NCBI GenBank assembly: GCA_026392825.1 | Contig: JAPLBF010000018.1 | Span: forward strand, 11,237-66,440 | DNA length: 55,204 nucleotides | DNA from: Actinomycetota bacterium | Lineage (GTDB): Bacteria > Actinomycetota > Actinomycetes > Nanopelagicales > Nanopelagicaceae | Direction of reading: 5' to 3' | Part shown: positions 25,757 to 35,210 of the stretch, piece after piece | How the letters are laid out: every line of letters starts with the position of its first letter | How positions within the stretch are numbered: position 1 is the stretch's first letter | Translations under genes and position numbers: made by a program | Notes under the pieces: model-generated | Databases searched by the model: none | What the model was told of the DNA's origin: nothing | Seen by the model: only the letters and a program-made list of their open reading frames with translations

Positions 25757-26622
25757 TGCTCGACTCATACATTGGTTATCGCGTTCTTTTGGTACATGCA
25801 CACCCAGATGACGAGACTATAAATAACGGTGCGACCATGGCGCTCTATGCATCACTCGGTGCGCAAGTAACGCTAATAACCTGTACTCGCGGTGAAGAGG
25901 GAGAAATTCTCACTCCAGAATTAATCCATCTTGCTAGTTCCGATACAGATTCTTTAGGTGAACACCGCGAGAGTGAACTCGCAAGCGCTATGAAAGCGCT
26001 AGGAGTAAGTGATTTTCGTTTCTTGGCTGAAGGTGAAAGAAAGTATCGTGATAGCGGAATGATGGGAACCGAACCCAATAACCGTCCTGATGTATTTTGG
26101 CAGGCTGATCTTGAAGAAGCTTCGGATTATTTAGTGAAAGTTATTGAAGAGGTGAAACCTCACGTTTTGATTACCTATGATGAAATCGGGGGATACGGGC
26201 ACCCGGATCACATCCAAGCCCATCGTGTCGCGATGCGGGCGAGTGAAAAATCTAATTGGCAGATACAGAAAATTTATTGGAACACAATGCCTAAATCCGT
26301 TCTTGCAGAAAGCATGGCCAAGATGAAAGAGTTGGGATCTGATTTCTTTGGAGCAGATAACGTTGATGACCTGCCTTTTGCTAAGGAAGATTCCTTTGTA
26401 ACAACTCTGATTGATGGAAACTCACATGTTGAGGCCAAGATGGCGGCAATGAAGGCGCACCACACGCAGATTTCACTGAATGGACCATTTTTTGCTCTTT
26501 CAAATAATTTAGGTTTACAAGTTTGGGGCCACGAGTATTACACCTTGGTTAAAGGGAAAAAGAGCGCACCATTAGATGTGAACGAGCGAGAATCAGATAT
26601 ATTCTCCGGAGTTAATCTGTAG
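25756..26622 (+). CDS. mshB: N-acetyl-1-D-myo-inositol-2-amino-2-deoxy-alpha-D-glucopyranoside deacetylase
   Basis: A 288-residue zinc PIG-L family deacetylase, second step of mycothiol synthesis. Zinc site: V-H-A-H-P-D-D-E (His16, Asp19) and G-G-Y-G-H-P-D-H-I-Q-A-H near residue 152. The loop C-T-R-G-E-E-G-E and the length favour MshB over the mycothiol amidase Mca, though the two are close relatives. It is coupled to moeZ by TGATG and followed directly by a small membrane protein, as in Streptomyces. Confidence 0.88.
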   Translation: MLDSYIGYRVLLVHAHPDDETINNGATMALYASLGAQVTLITCTRGEEGEILTPELIHLASSDTDSLGEHRESELASAMKALGVSDFRFLAEGERKYRDSGMMGTEPNNRPDVFWQADLEEASDYLVKVIEEVKPHVLITYDEIGGYGHPDHIQAHRVAMRASEKSNWQIQKIYWNTMPKSVLAESMAKMKELGSDFFGADNVDDLPFAKEDSFVTTLIDGNSHVEAKMAAMKAHHTQISLNGPFFALSNNLGLQVWGHEYYTLVKGKKSAPLDVNERESDIFSGVNL

Positions 26623-26937
26623 ATGAAATTAATTAGTGCTTTCGCAGTAGGAGTAGCTTCTGGAGTAGCCGCAATTTTTCTTCACCACTTTGCACCGCCA
26701 TTTGGAATTTCAATTGCTATCGCCGGCACCTTCGTTGCCATATGGGCGGTCGGTCGCACTTTTGGGAAACGTATCTATAAGTTGGTCGCGGCAGCATCTT
26801 GGATTGCGATTTTCTGGCGCGGAGCATCTCTTGGGGTTGGAAATGAACTATTCATTCAGGGAGATAGGTTAGGAAATATTTTTTTACTTGGTTCAGTTAT
26901 AGCGCTAATACTTGCCGTGGCGCTTCCAGCTAATTAA
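26623..26937 (+). CDS. Small membrane protein downstream of mshB (DUF6113-like)
   Basis: A 104-residue protein with three or four hydrophobic segments (about residues 3-20, 28-44, 52-68, 84-102). It begins directly after the mshB stop. Streptomyces carry a similar small membrane protein (DUF6113) in this position, which is the reason for the name. No catalytic motif is visible and its function is unknown. The last 4 nt overlap the convergent cysteinyl-tRNA synthetase-like pseudogene. Confidence 0.7.
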   Translation: MKLISAFAVGVASGVAAIFLHHFAPPFGISIAIAGTFVAIWAVGRTFGKRIYKLVAAASWIAIFWRGASLGVGNELFIQGDRLGNIFLLGSVIALILAVALPAN

Positions 26938-28266
26938 CTCCAGCTCCAACTCTGACCGTCTGGGCCATCGTTTATTGCAATCCCATCTTCGGCTAACAAA
27001 TCGCGAAGACGATCACTTTCTTTCCAATTCTTATCTGACCTGGCTTGCGCACGTTTTTGCAATAACTCTTCCTGGTCAGGGCTGAGTGCACGCACTTCAA
27101 GTTTTCGATTCAGATCCAAACCAAGCAGAGAGTCTGCATATAGAAATATTGCACGCTTTACATTATTGGGCACAGAAGCGTCCTTTTCTATCGCACGCAA
27201 TCTTAATAAAACACGAGGCGTATCTATATCTCTTTCGATGGCGCTAAGAATCTCGTGATCTTCCAAACGCTTCTCATCATCTCCCCAAGCTGCCATATTG
27301 GTGCGCCAGCGTTTTAGAGTTGAGTTAGCTGCTTCCAATCCCTCCCAGGTTAAATCCATCTGAGATCGGTAGCGATTTTCAAGTAGTGAAAGACGTAAAG
27401 CAAGAGTATCTAGGCCGCGGTCGATTAAGTGTTGTACTAGAACAACATTGCCGGCGCTTTTAGACATCTTGCGTCCTTCAAAGAGTAGGTGTTCTCCGTG
27501 CACCCAGAGCTTTACCGCTTCATGACCAATAATGGAATTTGATTGAGCTCGCTCATTTTCATGGTGCGGAAAACGCAGATCAATTCCACCAACGTGTAGA
27601 TCAATTCGCTTCTCCAATAAATCCAGTGACATAGCAGTACATTCAATATGCCAACCTGGGAATCCTTTGCCCCAGGGTGAATCCCAAACCATTTCGGTGC
27701 GGTTTCCAGCAGATTTCCAGAGCGCCCAATCTGCATGGAAGCGTTTGTCACCTTCATCGCTGTATTCGTAGCGATGACCTGGTTTGAGTGAATCTAATTT
27801 GTTTCCACTTATCGCACCATAACTTTGAAAAGATCGTGCATCAAAATAGACCGAACCAAGGTCAGTTGTGTAGGCATGTCCACTCGAGATCAACTCGGCG
27901 ATAGTTTGCAACATTAAATCAATAGTTTCACTTGCCCGCGGATAGGAATCTGCCGGCAGAATATTGATTTTTGCTAAATCTTGGTGAAATTTCTCTTCAT
28001 ATCTACGCGCAATCTCAAATGGATCTCGCTTTTCTAATTGTGCCTGCTGCAACAATTTATCTTCGCTTTGGAAATCTTCGAATCAATCTGACCTGTCGTC
28101 CGTCAAGCTTTAAAGCGCGGACAATTAGATCAGCCAGTAAAAAAGTCCGTAAATTACCGACGTGGGCGTCGCGATAAACAGTTGGACCACAGCAGTAGAT
28201 ATTTATCGTTTCTTCAGCAGGAACATCTCTTAGTCTACGCGTCAATGTGTCATAGATTGCGATCAT
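26934..28266 (-). pseudogene. Frameshifted cysteinyl-tRNA synthetase-like gene (CysS/MshC family)
   Basis: Two frames together make one class Ia synthetase. 28057-28266 holds the N-terminal 69 residues: I-Y-C-C-G-P-T-V-Y (zinc Cys) and A-H-V-G-N (HIGH motif), ending in a stop. From 28055 down to 26934 the other frame continues with S-E-D-K-L-L-Q-Q-A-Q-L-E-K-R-D-P-F, G-W-H-I-E-C, F-P-H-H-E-N-E (zinc ligands) and K-M-S-K-S. The conserved N-I-T-D-V-G-H-M-like segment between them is missing, so about ten codons were lost with a frame change near 28070-28085. ATP binding needs both halves, so neither fragment should be active. The C-terminal D-G-P-D-G-Q-S-W tail is CysS-like; the K-M-S-K-S-A-G-N-V-V-L-V region recalls MshC. 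It overlaps the GNAT stop (ATGA). A sequencing or assembly error remains possible. Confidence 0.8.
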
Positions 28267-29225
28267 AATTTATCCGAATTCTTCGCCAAGATGCGATAAA
28301 CAAATTTGTGGTGCACCGTAAAACCCATAGATTGGTAGAGCGCGAGAGCTGCGCCATTTTCATTATCCACCTGTAAAGAAACTTTTGTAGCCCCATCACT
28401 GACCGCAGCGGATAACAAGTTGTTCATTAAAATCTTTGATACACCTTTACCTCGAAAAGAAGGATTTACAAATAATCTAGTCACGATCGACCAACCACCG
28501 AGCGTGGCAATTCGGCCTACCGCAATAACTTGCTCACCAATTTTAATTGCCCCATACCTTGCGGGATATCGTCGCATTATTTTTTCAAGTGGCTGATCAG
28601 AATTTATATCTAACCACTCCTTGGAAGGGTAATCTAAAATTTCAACGGAAAATTGCGGATCGCTTGATGCTTCAATCGCGCCTATATCTCTAACCAAGAA
28701 ATTCGCATCTATCTTTATATTCCAACCATTCTGCTCTAAATACCTATCCAATTCATCAAATATTGGGAGAGGGATACTAAAGGTTGGCTTTAGTTTATTT
28801 TCACGGTAGATATTTGTTATTTCATCGACTGCGGAAGCAAGATTGATCGGTGGTTCACCAATCGGCAAAACTGAGTTAGCTCGCATACTAAATCCATCGG
28901 AGATACGAAGCCGCCATTTTCCATATTCCACAATTTCTTGTGCAGGCCAAGTTAGGTCTGAGAGTTTTTCTAACTCAATAATTCTTTGCGAAAGTGGCGC
29001 GCCTTTACCAGCCAAATCGGGGAGTGGTTTAATCTCGCGCCAAATTGCGATCTCATCCGGTGAAAAGGTGATCGTCTTAGATTTAGAGGTAATCAACTCG
29101 CGTTCGCTCTGCAGAATTCCGACTATATCCCGATATCCACCAGTTGGTTCATGCAGGCGAATTGTGACGCGTTTGCCGATCGCCCCAAGTAGTGATGGCA
29201 CAGTTTTTTGGGCCGCCTCGGTCAT
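28263..29225 (-). CDS. GNAT family N-acetyltransferase
   Basis: A 320-residue protein. An N-terminal SH3-like region (about 10-75: G-K-R-V-T-I-R-L and a T-F-S-P-D-E-I-A-I-W-R strand) precedes two GNAT-like halves; the C-terminal half has R-L-F-V-N-P-S-F-R-G-K-G-V-S-K-I-L (acetyl-CoA loop) and N-G-A-A-L-A-L-Y-Q-S-M-G-F. It resembles the actinobacterial acetyltransferase found beside fdxA-dapC (Rv0428c-like architecture). It is not clearly MshD. TAAAGT lies 6 nt before its ATG. Confidence 0.85.
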   Translation of the reverse strand: MTEAAQKTVPSLLGAIGKRVTIRLHEPTGGYRDIVGILQSERELITSKSKTITFSPDEIAIWREIKPLPDLAGKGAPLSQRIIELEKLSDLTWPAQEIVEYGKWRLRISDGFSMRANSVLPIGEPPINLASAVDEITNIYRENKLKPTFSIPLPIFDELDRYLEQNGWNIKIDANFLVRDIGAIEASSDPQFSVEILDYPSKEWLDINSDQPLEKIMRRYPARYGAIKIGEQVIAVGRIATLGGWSIVTRLFVNPSFRGKGVSKILMNNLLSAAVSDGATKVSLQVDNENGAALALYQSMGFTVHHKFVYRILAKNSDKL

Positions 29226-29231
29226 GTTGAT

Positions 29232-29237
29232 ACTTTA
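29232..29237 (-). promoter_or_regulatory. -10 element for leaderless GNAT gene
   Basis: TAAAGT on the minus strand ends 6 nt before the ATG at 29225. Confidence 0.42.
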
Positions 29238-29263
29238 ATCGGGCAACCTCGCCTGCGCATGGT

Positions 29264-29269
29264 TAGAAT
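29264..29269 (+). promoter_or_regulatory. Probable -10 element for fdxA
   Basis: TAGAAT lies 54 nt before the fdxA GTG. No convincing -35 is visible 17 nt upstream. Together with the GGAGG site it suggests a normal leadered message of about 48 nt. Confidence 0.35.
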
Positions 29270-29323
29270 AAGCGCAATCGTGAGGTGCGCCCTTCGAGCG
29301 CTATCAAATTTGGAGGTTAGCTC

Positions 29324-29641
29324 GTGACCTATGTAATTGCCCAACCGTGCGTTGATGTGAAGGATAAATCCTGCATCGAGGAGTGCCCAGTTGACTGCAT
29401 CTATGAAGGCGCGCGCTCTCTCTATATTCAGCCTGATGAATGCGTGGATTGTGGAGCGTGCGAACCGGTCTGCCCAGTTGAAGCTATTTATTATGAAGAT
29501 GACATTCCATCACAATGGAAAGATTCCACGAAGATCAACACTGAGTTCTTCGTAGAGTTGGGTTCACCCGGTGGCGCTGCCAAAGTTGGACTAACAAATA
29601 GTGACCATCCGATTGTCGCTGCACTTCCTCCTAAAGAATAA
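29324..29641 (+). CDS. fdxA: Seven-iron (3Fe-4S/4Fe-4S) ferredoxin
   Basis: A 105-residue ferredoxin of the common actinobacterial type. Eight cysteines are visible at 9, 17, 21, 25 and 40, 43, 46, 50, the second group as C-V-D-C-G-A-C-E-P-V-C-P. The C-terminal extension is family-typical. It transfers electrons to cytochrome P450s or other reductive enzymes. The start is GTG with a GGAGG site at 6-7 nt. dapC begins 29 nt downstream, the order known from mycobacteria (fdxC next to Rv1178). Confidence 0.93.
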   Translation: MTYVIAQPCVDVKDKSCIEECPVDCIYEGARSLYIQPDECVDCGACEPVCPVEAIYYEDDIPSQWKDSTKINTEFFVELGSPGGAAKVGLTNSDHPIVAALPPKE

Positions 29642-29670
29642 ATCAAGCAAAGCCTCTCTGGCCGCCGATC

Positions 29671-30744
29671 ATGCGCCAACCATTGCCGGATTTTCCGTGG
29701 GACGCTCTCGCTCCTTATGCAGATAAAGCCCGTGCGCATACCGCTGGAATTATCGATCTTTCACAAGGAACTCCGGTTGATGCAACGCCTGAGTTGATTC
29801 AAAGCGCACTGCGCGCAAGTTCTGATTCACCGCGCTATCCGGTTACGGCGGGCACAAAAGAGTTGCAAACGGCAATTCGTAATTGGGCAATTAACCATCT
29901 TGGTGCAACTGGAGATTTTGATGTACTTCCAGTAATCGGCTCAAAAGAGTTAGTCGCATGGTTACCAACATTGTTAGAAAGCAAGCAGGTGATCTATCCA
30001 GAGGTCGCCTATCCAACATATTTAGTAGGTGCGCTTTTGGCGCAATCTCAGCCAATCGCTGTTGGAGTTGATGCAAATGCTTGGCCAGACGCTGATTTTG
30101 CGTGGATTAATACGCCAGCTAATCCAACAGGGCGCGTCCACTCCGAGGCGGAACTGCGGGCGGCAATTGATTGGGTGCGAAGAAACAACTCCGTTTTAAT
30201 CTGCGATGAATGCTACATAGATTTTGGCGACACGACCGTTCCAACTTCGCTTCTCAAATACACAGATGGTGATAACTCAAACATTCTGGTTGTGCATTCC
30301 TTATCAAAGCGCTCATCAATGGCCGGCTACCGAGGTGCATTCCTAATTGGTGATTCGAAGTTAATTGCAAAAATACGCGAAATCAGAAAACACGCGGGAA
30401 TGATGGTTCCCCTGCCAATTCAAAATTCAATGGTCGCAGCACTTAGCGATGAAAAACATGTCGAAGAACAGCGGGAGCGATATAACTCGCGCCGCGCAAT
30501 TCTTGCTCCAGCCTTACAAGAAGCAGGTTTTCAGATTGATGACTCTGCCGCCGGACTTTATATCTGGTGCACGCGCTCGGAAGACGCTTGGAAATCGGTA
30601 GATTGGTTAGCCAGCCTTGGAATTTTGGCAACCCCCGGAACTTTTTACGGCCCTCTCGGGGCCTCACACATACGCGTCGCAATGACTGCCACCGATACAC
30701 AAATCGCAGATGCAGCAGCGCGAATCCGAGAAGCGATTAAATAG
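29671..30744 (+). CDS. dapC: Succinyldiaminopimelate transaminase
   Basis: A 357-residue class I/II PLP aminotransferase that makes N-succinyl-2-amino-6-ketopimelate glutamate-dependent interconversion in DAP synthesis. It has the actinobacterial DapC start (P-L-P-D-F-P-W-D, then I-D-L-S-Q-G-T-P-V-D), N-T-P-A-N-P-T-G-R, D-E-C-Y, and the PLP lysine in S-L-S-K-R-S-S-M-A-G-Y-R-G. DapD at 9126 makes its substrate. Its stop overlaps the next gene's GTG by 1 nt. Confidence 0.9.
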   Translation: MRQPLPDFPWDALAPYADKARAHTAGIIDLSQGTPVDATPELIQSALRASSDSPRYPVTAGTKELQTAIRNWAINHLGATGDFDVLPVIGSKELVAWLPTLLESKQVIYPEVAYPTYLVGALLAQSQPIAVGVDANAWPDADFAWINTPANPTGRVHSEAELRAAIDWVRRNNSVLICDECYIDFGDTTVPTSLLKYTDGDNSNILVVHSLSKRSSMAGYRGAFLIGDSKLIAKIREIRKHAGMMVPLPIQNSMVAALSDEKHVEEQRERYNSRRAILAPALQEAGFQIDDSAAGLYIWCTRSEDAWKSVDWLASLGILATPGTFYGPLGASHIRVAMTATDTQIADAAARIREAIK

Positions 30745-31712
30745 TGGCGATCGGAATTTTGCTAGTTGGTGGATTTGGTACGCGCTTAAAACCACTCACA
30801 AATCAGACCCCTAAACCGATGTTGCCGGTCGGTGGTTTACCGGTGACGGAACATCAATTACTTGCTGCAAAGAAAGCAGGGATCAACACCGTTATTTTGG
30901 CGACTTCGTATCTCGCTGAAGTATTTACTCCTTATTTCGGCGATGGTTCCAAATGGGATATGAAGTTGCTCTATGCGGAAGAAAATGAACCACTTGGTAC
31001 AGGTGGCGCGATACGAAACGCAGCCTCCCTCATTGACTTTGCTAGTACAAATGAAGAATTCGTAATATTCAACGGCGATGTATTAAGTGGCCACAACATT
31101 GCAGCACAGCTTGATTTTCATAGATTGAATCAGGCAGATGTCACGCTTCATTTAATTGACGTTGCTGATGCGCGCGCTTTTGGATGTGTTCCAACTGACT
31201 CAAACGGAAAGGTTTTAGACTTTCTCGAGAAGATGGAAAATCCGGTCACCAATGCAATTAATGCTGGGTGCTATGTCTTTAACTCTTCCGTTATTTCACA
31301 GATCCCTGCCGAGAAAGTTGTCAGCATAGAACGCGAAACTTTTCCACAATTAGTTAAAAGCGGTCGACCGGTTTATGGCTATAACGAGCAGTCTTATTGG
31401 CTCGATATCGGTACCCCAGCAGCGCTCTTCAAAGGCTCGCGCGATATTGTGGGCGAAGGATTTCTAGCTGGGCTGGGCAGTAAAATTGGCGAGAACGCGG
31501 TCATTGCCGGCGGGACTTCAATTGGTCAGCGATCAAGGATCGGTGCCAACTGCAAGATCAACAATTCGATTATTGGTGATGGCGTATTAATTGGTGATGG
31601 CTGCACCATTGAAGACTCATTTATTCTTCATGATTCACAAATCGCAGATAATTCAAAAATCATTGGAAAATACATTTCACCGAAAGAAAATTTGCCGATT
31701 TCACTCCAATAA
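30744..31712 (+). CDS. NDP-sugar pyrophosphorylase (mannose-1-phosphate guanylyltransferase type)
   Basis: A 322-residue nucleotidyltransferase. The N-terminal signature L-L-V-G-G-F-G-T-R-L-K-P-L-T and P-K-P-M-L-P-V-G-G define the family; F-N-G-D-V-L (metal Asp) follows near residue 110. A C-terminal left-handed helix (about 250-315) has hexapeptide repeats. Its order with whiB and manB matches the M. tuberculosis Rv3264c region, so GDP-mannose synthesis is the best guess; a glucose- or other NDP-sugar role cannot be excluded. The GTG start overlaps the dapC stop. Confidence 0.82.
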   Translation: MAIGILLVGGFGTRLKPLTNQTPKPMLPVGGLPVTEHQLLAAKKAGINTVILATSYLAEVFTPYFGDGSKWDMKLLYAEENEPLGTGGAIRNAASLIDFASTNEEFVIFNGDVLSGHNIAAQLDFHRLNQADVTLHLIDVADARAFGCVPTDSNGKVLDFLEKMENPVTNAINAGCYVFNSSVISQIPAEKVVSIERETFPQLVKSGRPVYGYNEQSYWLDIGTPAALFKGSRDIVGEGFLAGLGSKIGENAVIAGGTSIGQRSRIGANCKINNSIIGDGVLIGDGCTIEDSFILHDSQIADNSKIIGKYISPKENLPISLQ

Positions 31713-31768
31713 GTCGATAAATCCGCGAAAATGAGCGTGATTTACAGGTGTAAACCCAGGGCTTGGAC

Positions 31769-31797
31769 TTGACTAAAAGGGATTACAAGCGTGTAAT
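31769..31797 (+). promoter_or_regulatory. Promoter of whiB
   Basis: TTGACT (31769-31774), a 17-nt spacer and TGTAAT (31792-31797) give the best sigma-70-type match in the window. Transcription would start near 31804, leaving a leader of about 57 nt before whiB. This is one of few clear two-hexamer promoters here. Confidence 0.6.
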
Positions 31798-31860
31798 TCG
31801 TTCTAGAGAAGTTGCGTTCGCATCTGGACGTGACCCCGAAGGTCTTGAGGAGATTAGTCG

Positions 31861-32169
31861 ATGCCGATTCGTCCAGAAGCTACACCTACTGGCAATCCAA
31901 CAGCCCCTACTGCTGGACCATCTATCAAATTAGCAAACGGAGAGAACATTGAACTCTCCTGGCAAGAGCGCGCACTTTGCGCGCAAACAGATCCAGAAGC
32001 ATTCTTTCCTGAAAAAGGTGGGTCAACTCGTGAAGCAAAGCGCGTATGCCTTTCTTGCGATGTTCGCCAAGAATGTTTGGAATACGCGCTCGCACACGAT
32101 GAGCGCTTTGGTATCTGGGGTGGACTCTCCGAACGTGAGCGTCGCCGTTTGAAGCGCCGCCCAGCGTAA
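31861..32169 (+). CDS. whiB: WhiB family Fe-S transcriptional regulator (WhiB/WhiB2-like)
   Basis: A 102-residue Wbl protein. Four cluster cysteines lie at 40, 63, 66 and 72 (spacing C-x22-C-x2-C-x5-C), followed by G-I-W-G-G-L-S-E and an R-R-R-L-K-R-R DNA-binding tail. The Q-T-D-P-E-A-F-F-P-E-K-G-G-S segment is characteristic of Streptomyces WhiB and mycobacterial WhiB2, which control septation genes with WhiA. It acts as a nitric-oxide/oxygen-sensitive [4Fe-4S] partner of the main sigma factor. A strong promoter lies 64 nt upstream. Confidence 0.93.
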   Translation: MPIRPEATPTGNPTAPTAGPSIKLANGENIELSWQERALCAQTDPEAFFPEKGGSTREAKRVCLSCDVRQECLEYALAHDERFGIWGGLSERERRRLKRRPA

Positions 32170-32174
32170 CTCTC

Positions 32175-35100
32175 ATGAGTTCACATCGCGTCACCGCGAT
32201 TCTTGTACTTCACGACGGCGCAACTTGGCTGCCCGAAGTCGTTGCATCTCTTACTTCCCAAACTCACCAAATTGATCAAATTGTTGCAGTTGATACTGGG
32301 TCAAAAGATTCATCTGCAAAATTAGTTAAAGGTGCGCGAATACCTGTCTTACCAATGGATCGCGAAACAGGCTTTGGTGAAGCAATCTTGCACGCTGTTT
32401 CAACTTTGCCCGCTGTAACCGATCCAGAGCACGAATGGCTATGGATCATTCACGATGATTTATCGGTTCACCGCAAAGCGCTCGCAAATTTAATTTCGGA
32501 GGTAAAGACCCGTCCGAATGTAGCGATGGCTGGTCCAAAACTTTTAGGTTGGCACGACCGAACACATTTATTGGAAATTGGAATAAGCATCGCCGCGAAT
32601 GGAAATCGCTGGACCGGTCTTGAGCCATCCGAGTACGACCAAGGACAACGAGATGGAGTTCACGAAGTTCTTGCGGTTAGCACCGCTGGAGCGCTAATTC
32701 GACGAGATGTATTTGAACAATTAGGTGGCTTTGATCCAAATCTTGATCTATTTCGCGATGATGTAGATTTTGGATGGCGCCTTTATTCCGCAGGTTATGC
32801 CGCAATCGCTGTATCTCAGGCTGTTGCATTTCACGCGGAAGCATCTGCAAACGAACGACGCACAGTCGATGTTGCAGAGGCATTCTTACACCGTCCACTT
32901 TTATTGGATCGGCGCAATGCCGCTTATGTGCTGCTATCCAACTCTTCGTGGTGGCGCTTACCTCTGTTAACCCTGCAACTTCTTACAGGCTCCATCCTTC
33001 GTGCAATTGGATTCCTATTTGCAAAATTGCCTGGATATGCCAGCGATGAAATATTGGCCGTTGGAACTTTATTTATACATCCCGGCGAATTATTCCAAGC
33101 TCGCAAAGTTAGGCGATCTCAGCGATTAGTGCCTGCGGGTATTGCACTTAAGTTCATACCATCGCGCTGGTCCCAGATTCGCTTATCTCTTTCTAGATCA
33201 GCGGAATGGATACGATCTCAAATCTTTCCCGATGAGATTAGCGAAGTTCGCGACATTTCAATGTTGGATGAGAATTTAGATGAAGAAGATTTGTTAACCC
33301 CAGCTTCAAATCGCAACTGGTTTTCGCTGATCAAGCGTCCTCTGGTTGCATTACCGGTCTTTCTTTTTATCTTGACACTAATTTGGTCTCGTAATCGCAT
33401 TGGCTCCATATTTGGAGGCGCGTTACCTGAACAGCCAGCTGGAGTCAGTGATATTTGGAATACATACTTAAGCGGGTGGCACTCGATCGGAATGGGAACT
33501 TCTGCAGCAGCACCCACCTGGTTAGCCATTCTTGCTCTTTTCGCAACCCCATTTTTAGGAAGTTTAAAACTCTTTGTGACACTTTTATTTTTAATGGCGC
33601 CACTTTTGATTGCAGGATCAGGATATTTACTACTGCGCCGGCTATCAAATAATCGCTGGTTAACTGTTGGCGCGTCTTTACTATATGCAATTTCTCCCGT
33701 TGCAATTTCTGTCATAAATTCTGGTCGATTAAGTACGGTAATGGTTCTTATCTTGCTACCACTCTTCATTAGCGCGGCACAGGGAATATCCACGCTTGAT
33801 CAATTCACCTGGCGCCGAATCTTTGGGCTATCCCTCCTAGGATCCGTTCTCTTTGCTTTCTCACCTATCTTGCTATTGGCCGGCCTCTTGTTCAATGTTT
33901 TTGCAATTTATCGCGACTACATGGCAAGTGAAAGCGGGAGAAACGCCGAGTTATTTAACAATCGACTGTATCGACGCCTAGCGCTGGTTATTACACCGGT
34001 TTTAATTTGCGCACCCTGGAGTTTTGAGTTGTTGGTTCAACCGAAACGATTCTTCATTGATTCAGGATTCTTACTCCCAGGAGGCGGTCCCAATTTAGCT
34101 TTAATTGGAAACCCCGGTGGACCTGGATCATTGCCAATATTTATCTTGAGCCCATTAACACTCGTTCTCGGAATTTCGCTCTTTTCTTCAACTAGAGCGC
34201 GATTAGTCGCTGAACTTGGATTTATCTCGCTACTTTCTGCAATCTTACTGAGCACGTTATCAATAACCGGCAATGGAACTTCTATCGCGACTCCAATTTA
34301 TGCCGGATCACTTCTAACTCTCACCACGCTCGCAGCAATAAGTGCCTCGGTGATTATGCTCGATAAATTACGTGAGCGACTCATTGCTACAAATATAAAT
34401 TTCCGACACATATCTGCTGGAGTGCTTTTAATATTTACAGCCTTGTACACAGCGACATCAATTTCTTGGATAGTAACGAGCGGTGCTAATTCTCCATTGC
34501 AGACTGGCAAAGATGTTGTGTTGCCGGCATTTCTCGCTATTGAAACCGATGCAAAAACAATGGTTATTCGCCCATGGTCAAATAATCAAGAAGTATCTCT
34601 AAATTACTATCTTGCGCGCGGCGGAGATGCCACTTTGGCGCAACCGGATTTGGCACCAGCTGATCGTGAACAAATCTCCGCAGCAGTGCAGGAGTTAGCC
34701 GATGGCACAGGATTGGCTGCAAGCACAACATTTGCGGTACACGGCATTAAATATCTTTTCTTAAAGAGTCCAATCGATGAAAATATTGCACGTGTAATCG
34801 ATGGCTTAGGCGGATTTTCTAGAGCCTCTTCTACAAACGCAGGCATAGTATGGAAAATCTCAGTAAATACTGGATCAATTCTCTTTACTGACACCTTCGG
34901 CAAAAGTTCGGTTCTCCAACAAGGCAAGTTGGGAATTACAGTCAATGAACCTGGCGAAATGACTCTGACTGAGAATTACAGTCAAGGTTGGAGAGCAATG
35001 CAGGATGGTGCTCGACTAGTACGTAAACCAAGTGTGGATGGCATGCCGGTATTTACAGTAACCGAGCCAGGGCTCGTAACTTTGATGTATGACGGAACTT

Positions 35101-35210
35101 CACGTCGCGCTTGGGTTTCATTTCAGACAATTGTTTTAGTCACCGTTGTGATACTCGCCTTACCTGCGGGTCGCCGTCGCCGCGAAATTGAAGATGCGGA
35201 GTTAGCATGA
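32175..35210 (+). CDS. Large membrane glycosyltransferase (GT2 plus multi-spanning domain)
   Basis: A 1011-residue protein. The N-terminal GT2 domain (1-270) has A-I-L-V-L-H-D-G-A, D-D-L-S-V-H (DxD-like) near 95 and G-G-F-D-P-N-L-D-L-F-R-D-D-V-D-F-G-W near 190. Hydrophobic segments near 255-300 and then about ten spanning helices (390-740) follow, with an extracytoplasmic C-terminal domain and a final helix near 985. Similar giant proteins follow whiB in Streptomyces and mycobacteria and are thought to build cell-surface glycans. The DUF5719 gene overlaps its end by 4 nt. Confidence 0.85.
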   Translation: MSSHRVTAILVLHDGATWLPEVVASLTSQTHQIDQIVAVDTGSKDSSAKLVKGARIPVLPMDRETGFGEAILHAVSTLPAVTDPEHEWLWIIHDDLSVHRKALANLISEVKTRPNVAMAGPKLLGWHDRTHLLEIGISIAANGNRWTGLEPSEYDQGQRDGVHEVLAVSTAGALIRRDVFEQLGGFDPNLDLFRDDVDFGWRLYSAGYAAIAVSQAVAFHAEASANERRTVDVAEAFLHRPLLLDRRNAAYVLLSNSSWWRLPLLTLQLLTGSILRAIGFLFAKLPGYASDEILAVGTLFIHPGELFQARKVRRSQRLVPAGIALKFIPSRWSQIRLSLSRSAEWIRSQIFPDEISEVRDISMLDENLDEEDLLTPASNRNWFSLIKRPLVALPVFLFILTLIWSRNRIGSIFGGALPEQPAGVSDIWNTYLSGWHSIGMGTSAAAPTWLAILALFATPFLGSLKLFVTLLFLMAPLLIAGSGYLLLRRLSNNRWLTVGASLLYAISPVAISVINSGRLSTVMVLILLPLFISAAQGISTLDQFTWRRIFGLSLLGSVLFAFSPILLLAGLLFNVFAIYRDYMASESGRNAELFNNRLYRRLALVITPVLICAPWSFELLVQPKRFFIDSGFLLPGGGPNLALIGNPGGPGSLPIFILSPLTLVLGISLFSSTRARLVAELGFISLLSAILLSTLSITGNGTSIATPIYAGSLLTLTTLAAISASVIMLDKLRERLIATNINFRHISAGVLLIFTALYTATSISWIVTSGANSPLQTGKDVVLPAFLAIETDAKTMVIRPWSNNQEVSLNYYLARGGDATLAQPDLAPADREQISAAVQELADGTGLAASTTFAVHGIKYLFLKSPIDENIARVIDGLGGFSRASSTNAGIVWKISVNTGSILFTDTFGKSSVLQQGKLGITVNEPGEMTLTENYSQGWRAMQDGARLVRKPSVDGMPVFTVTEPGLVTLMYDGTSRRAWVSFQTIVLVTVVILALPAGRRRREIEDAELA

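Noticed and set aside
33218-33793. 191-codon open frame on the minus strand
   Set aside because: Antisense to the large glycosyltransferase; translation looks like a shadow frame.
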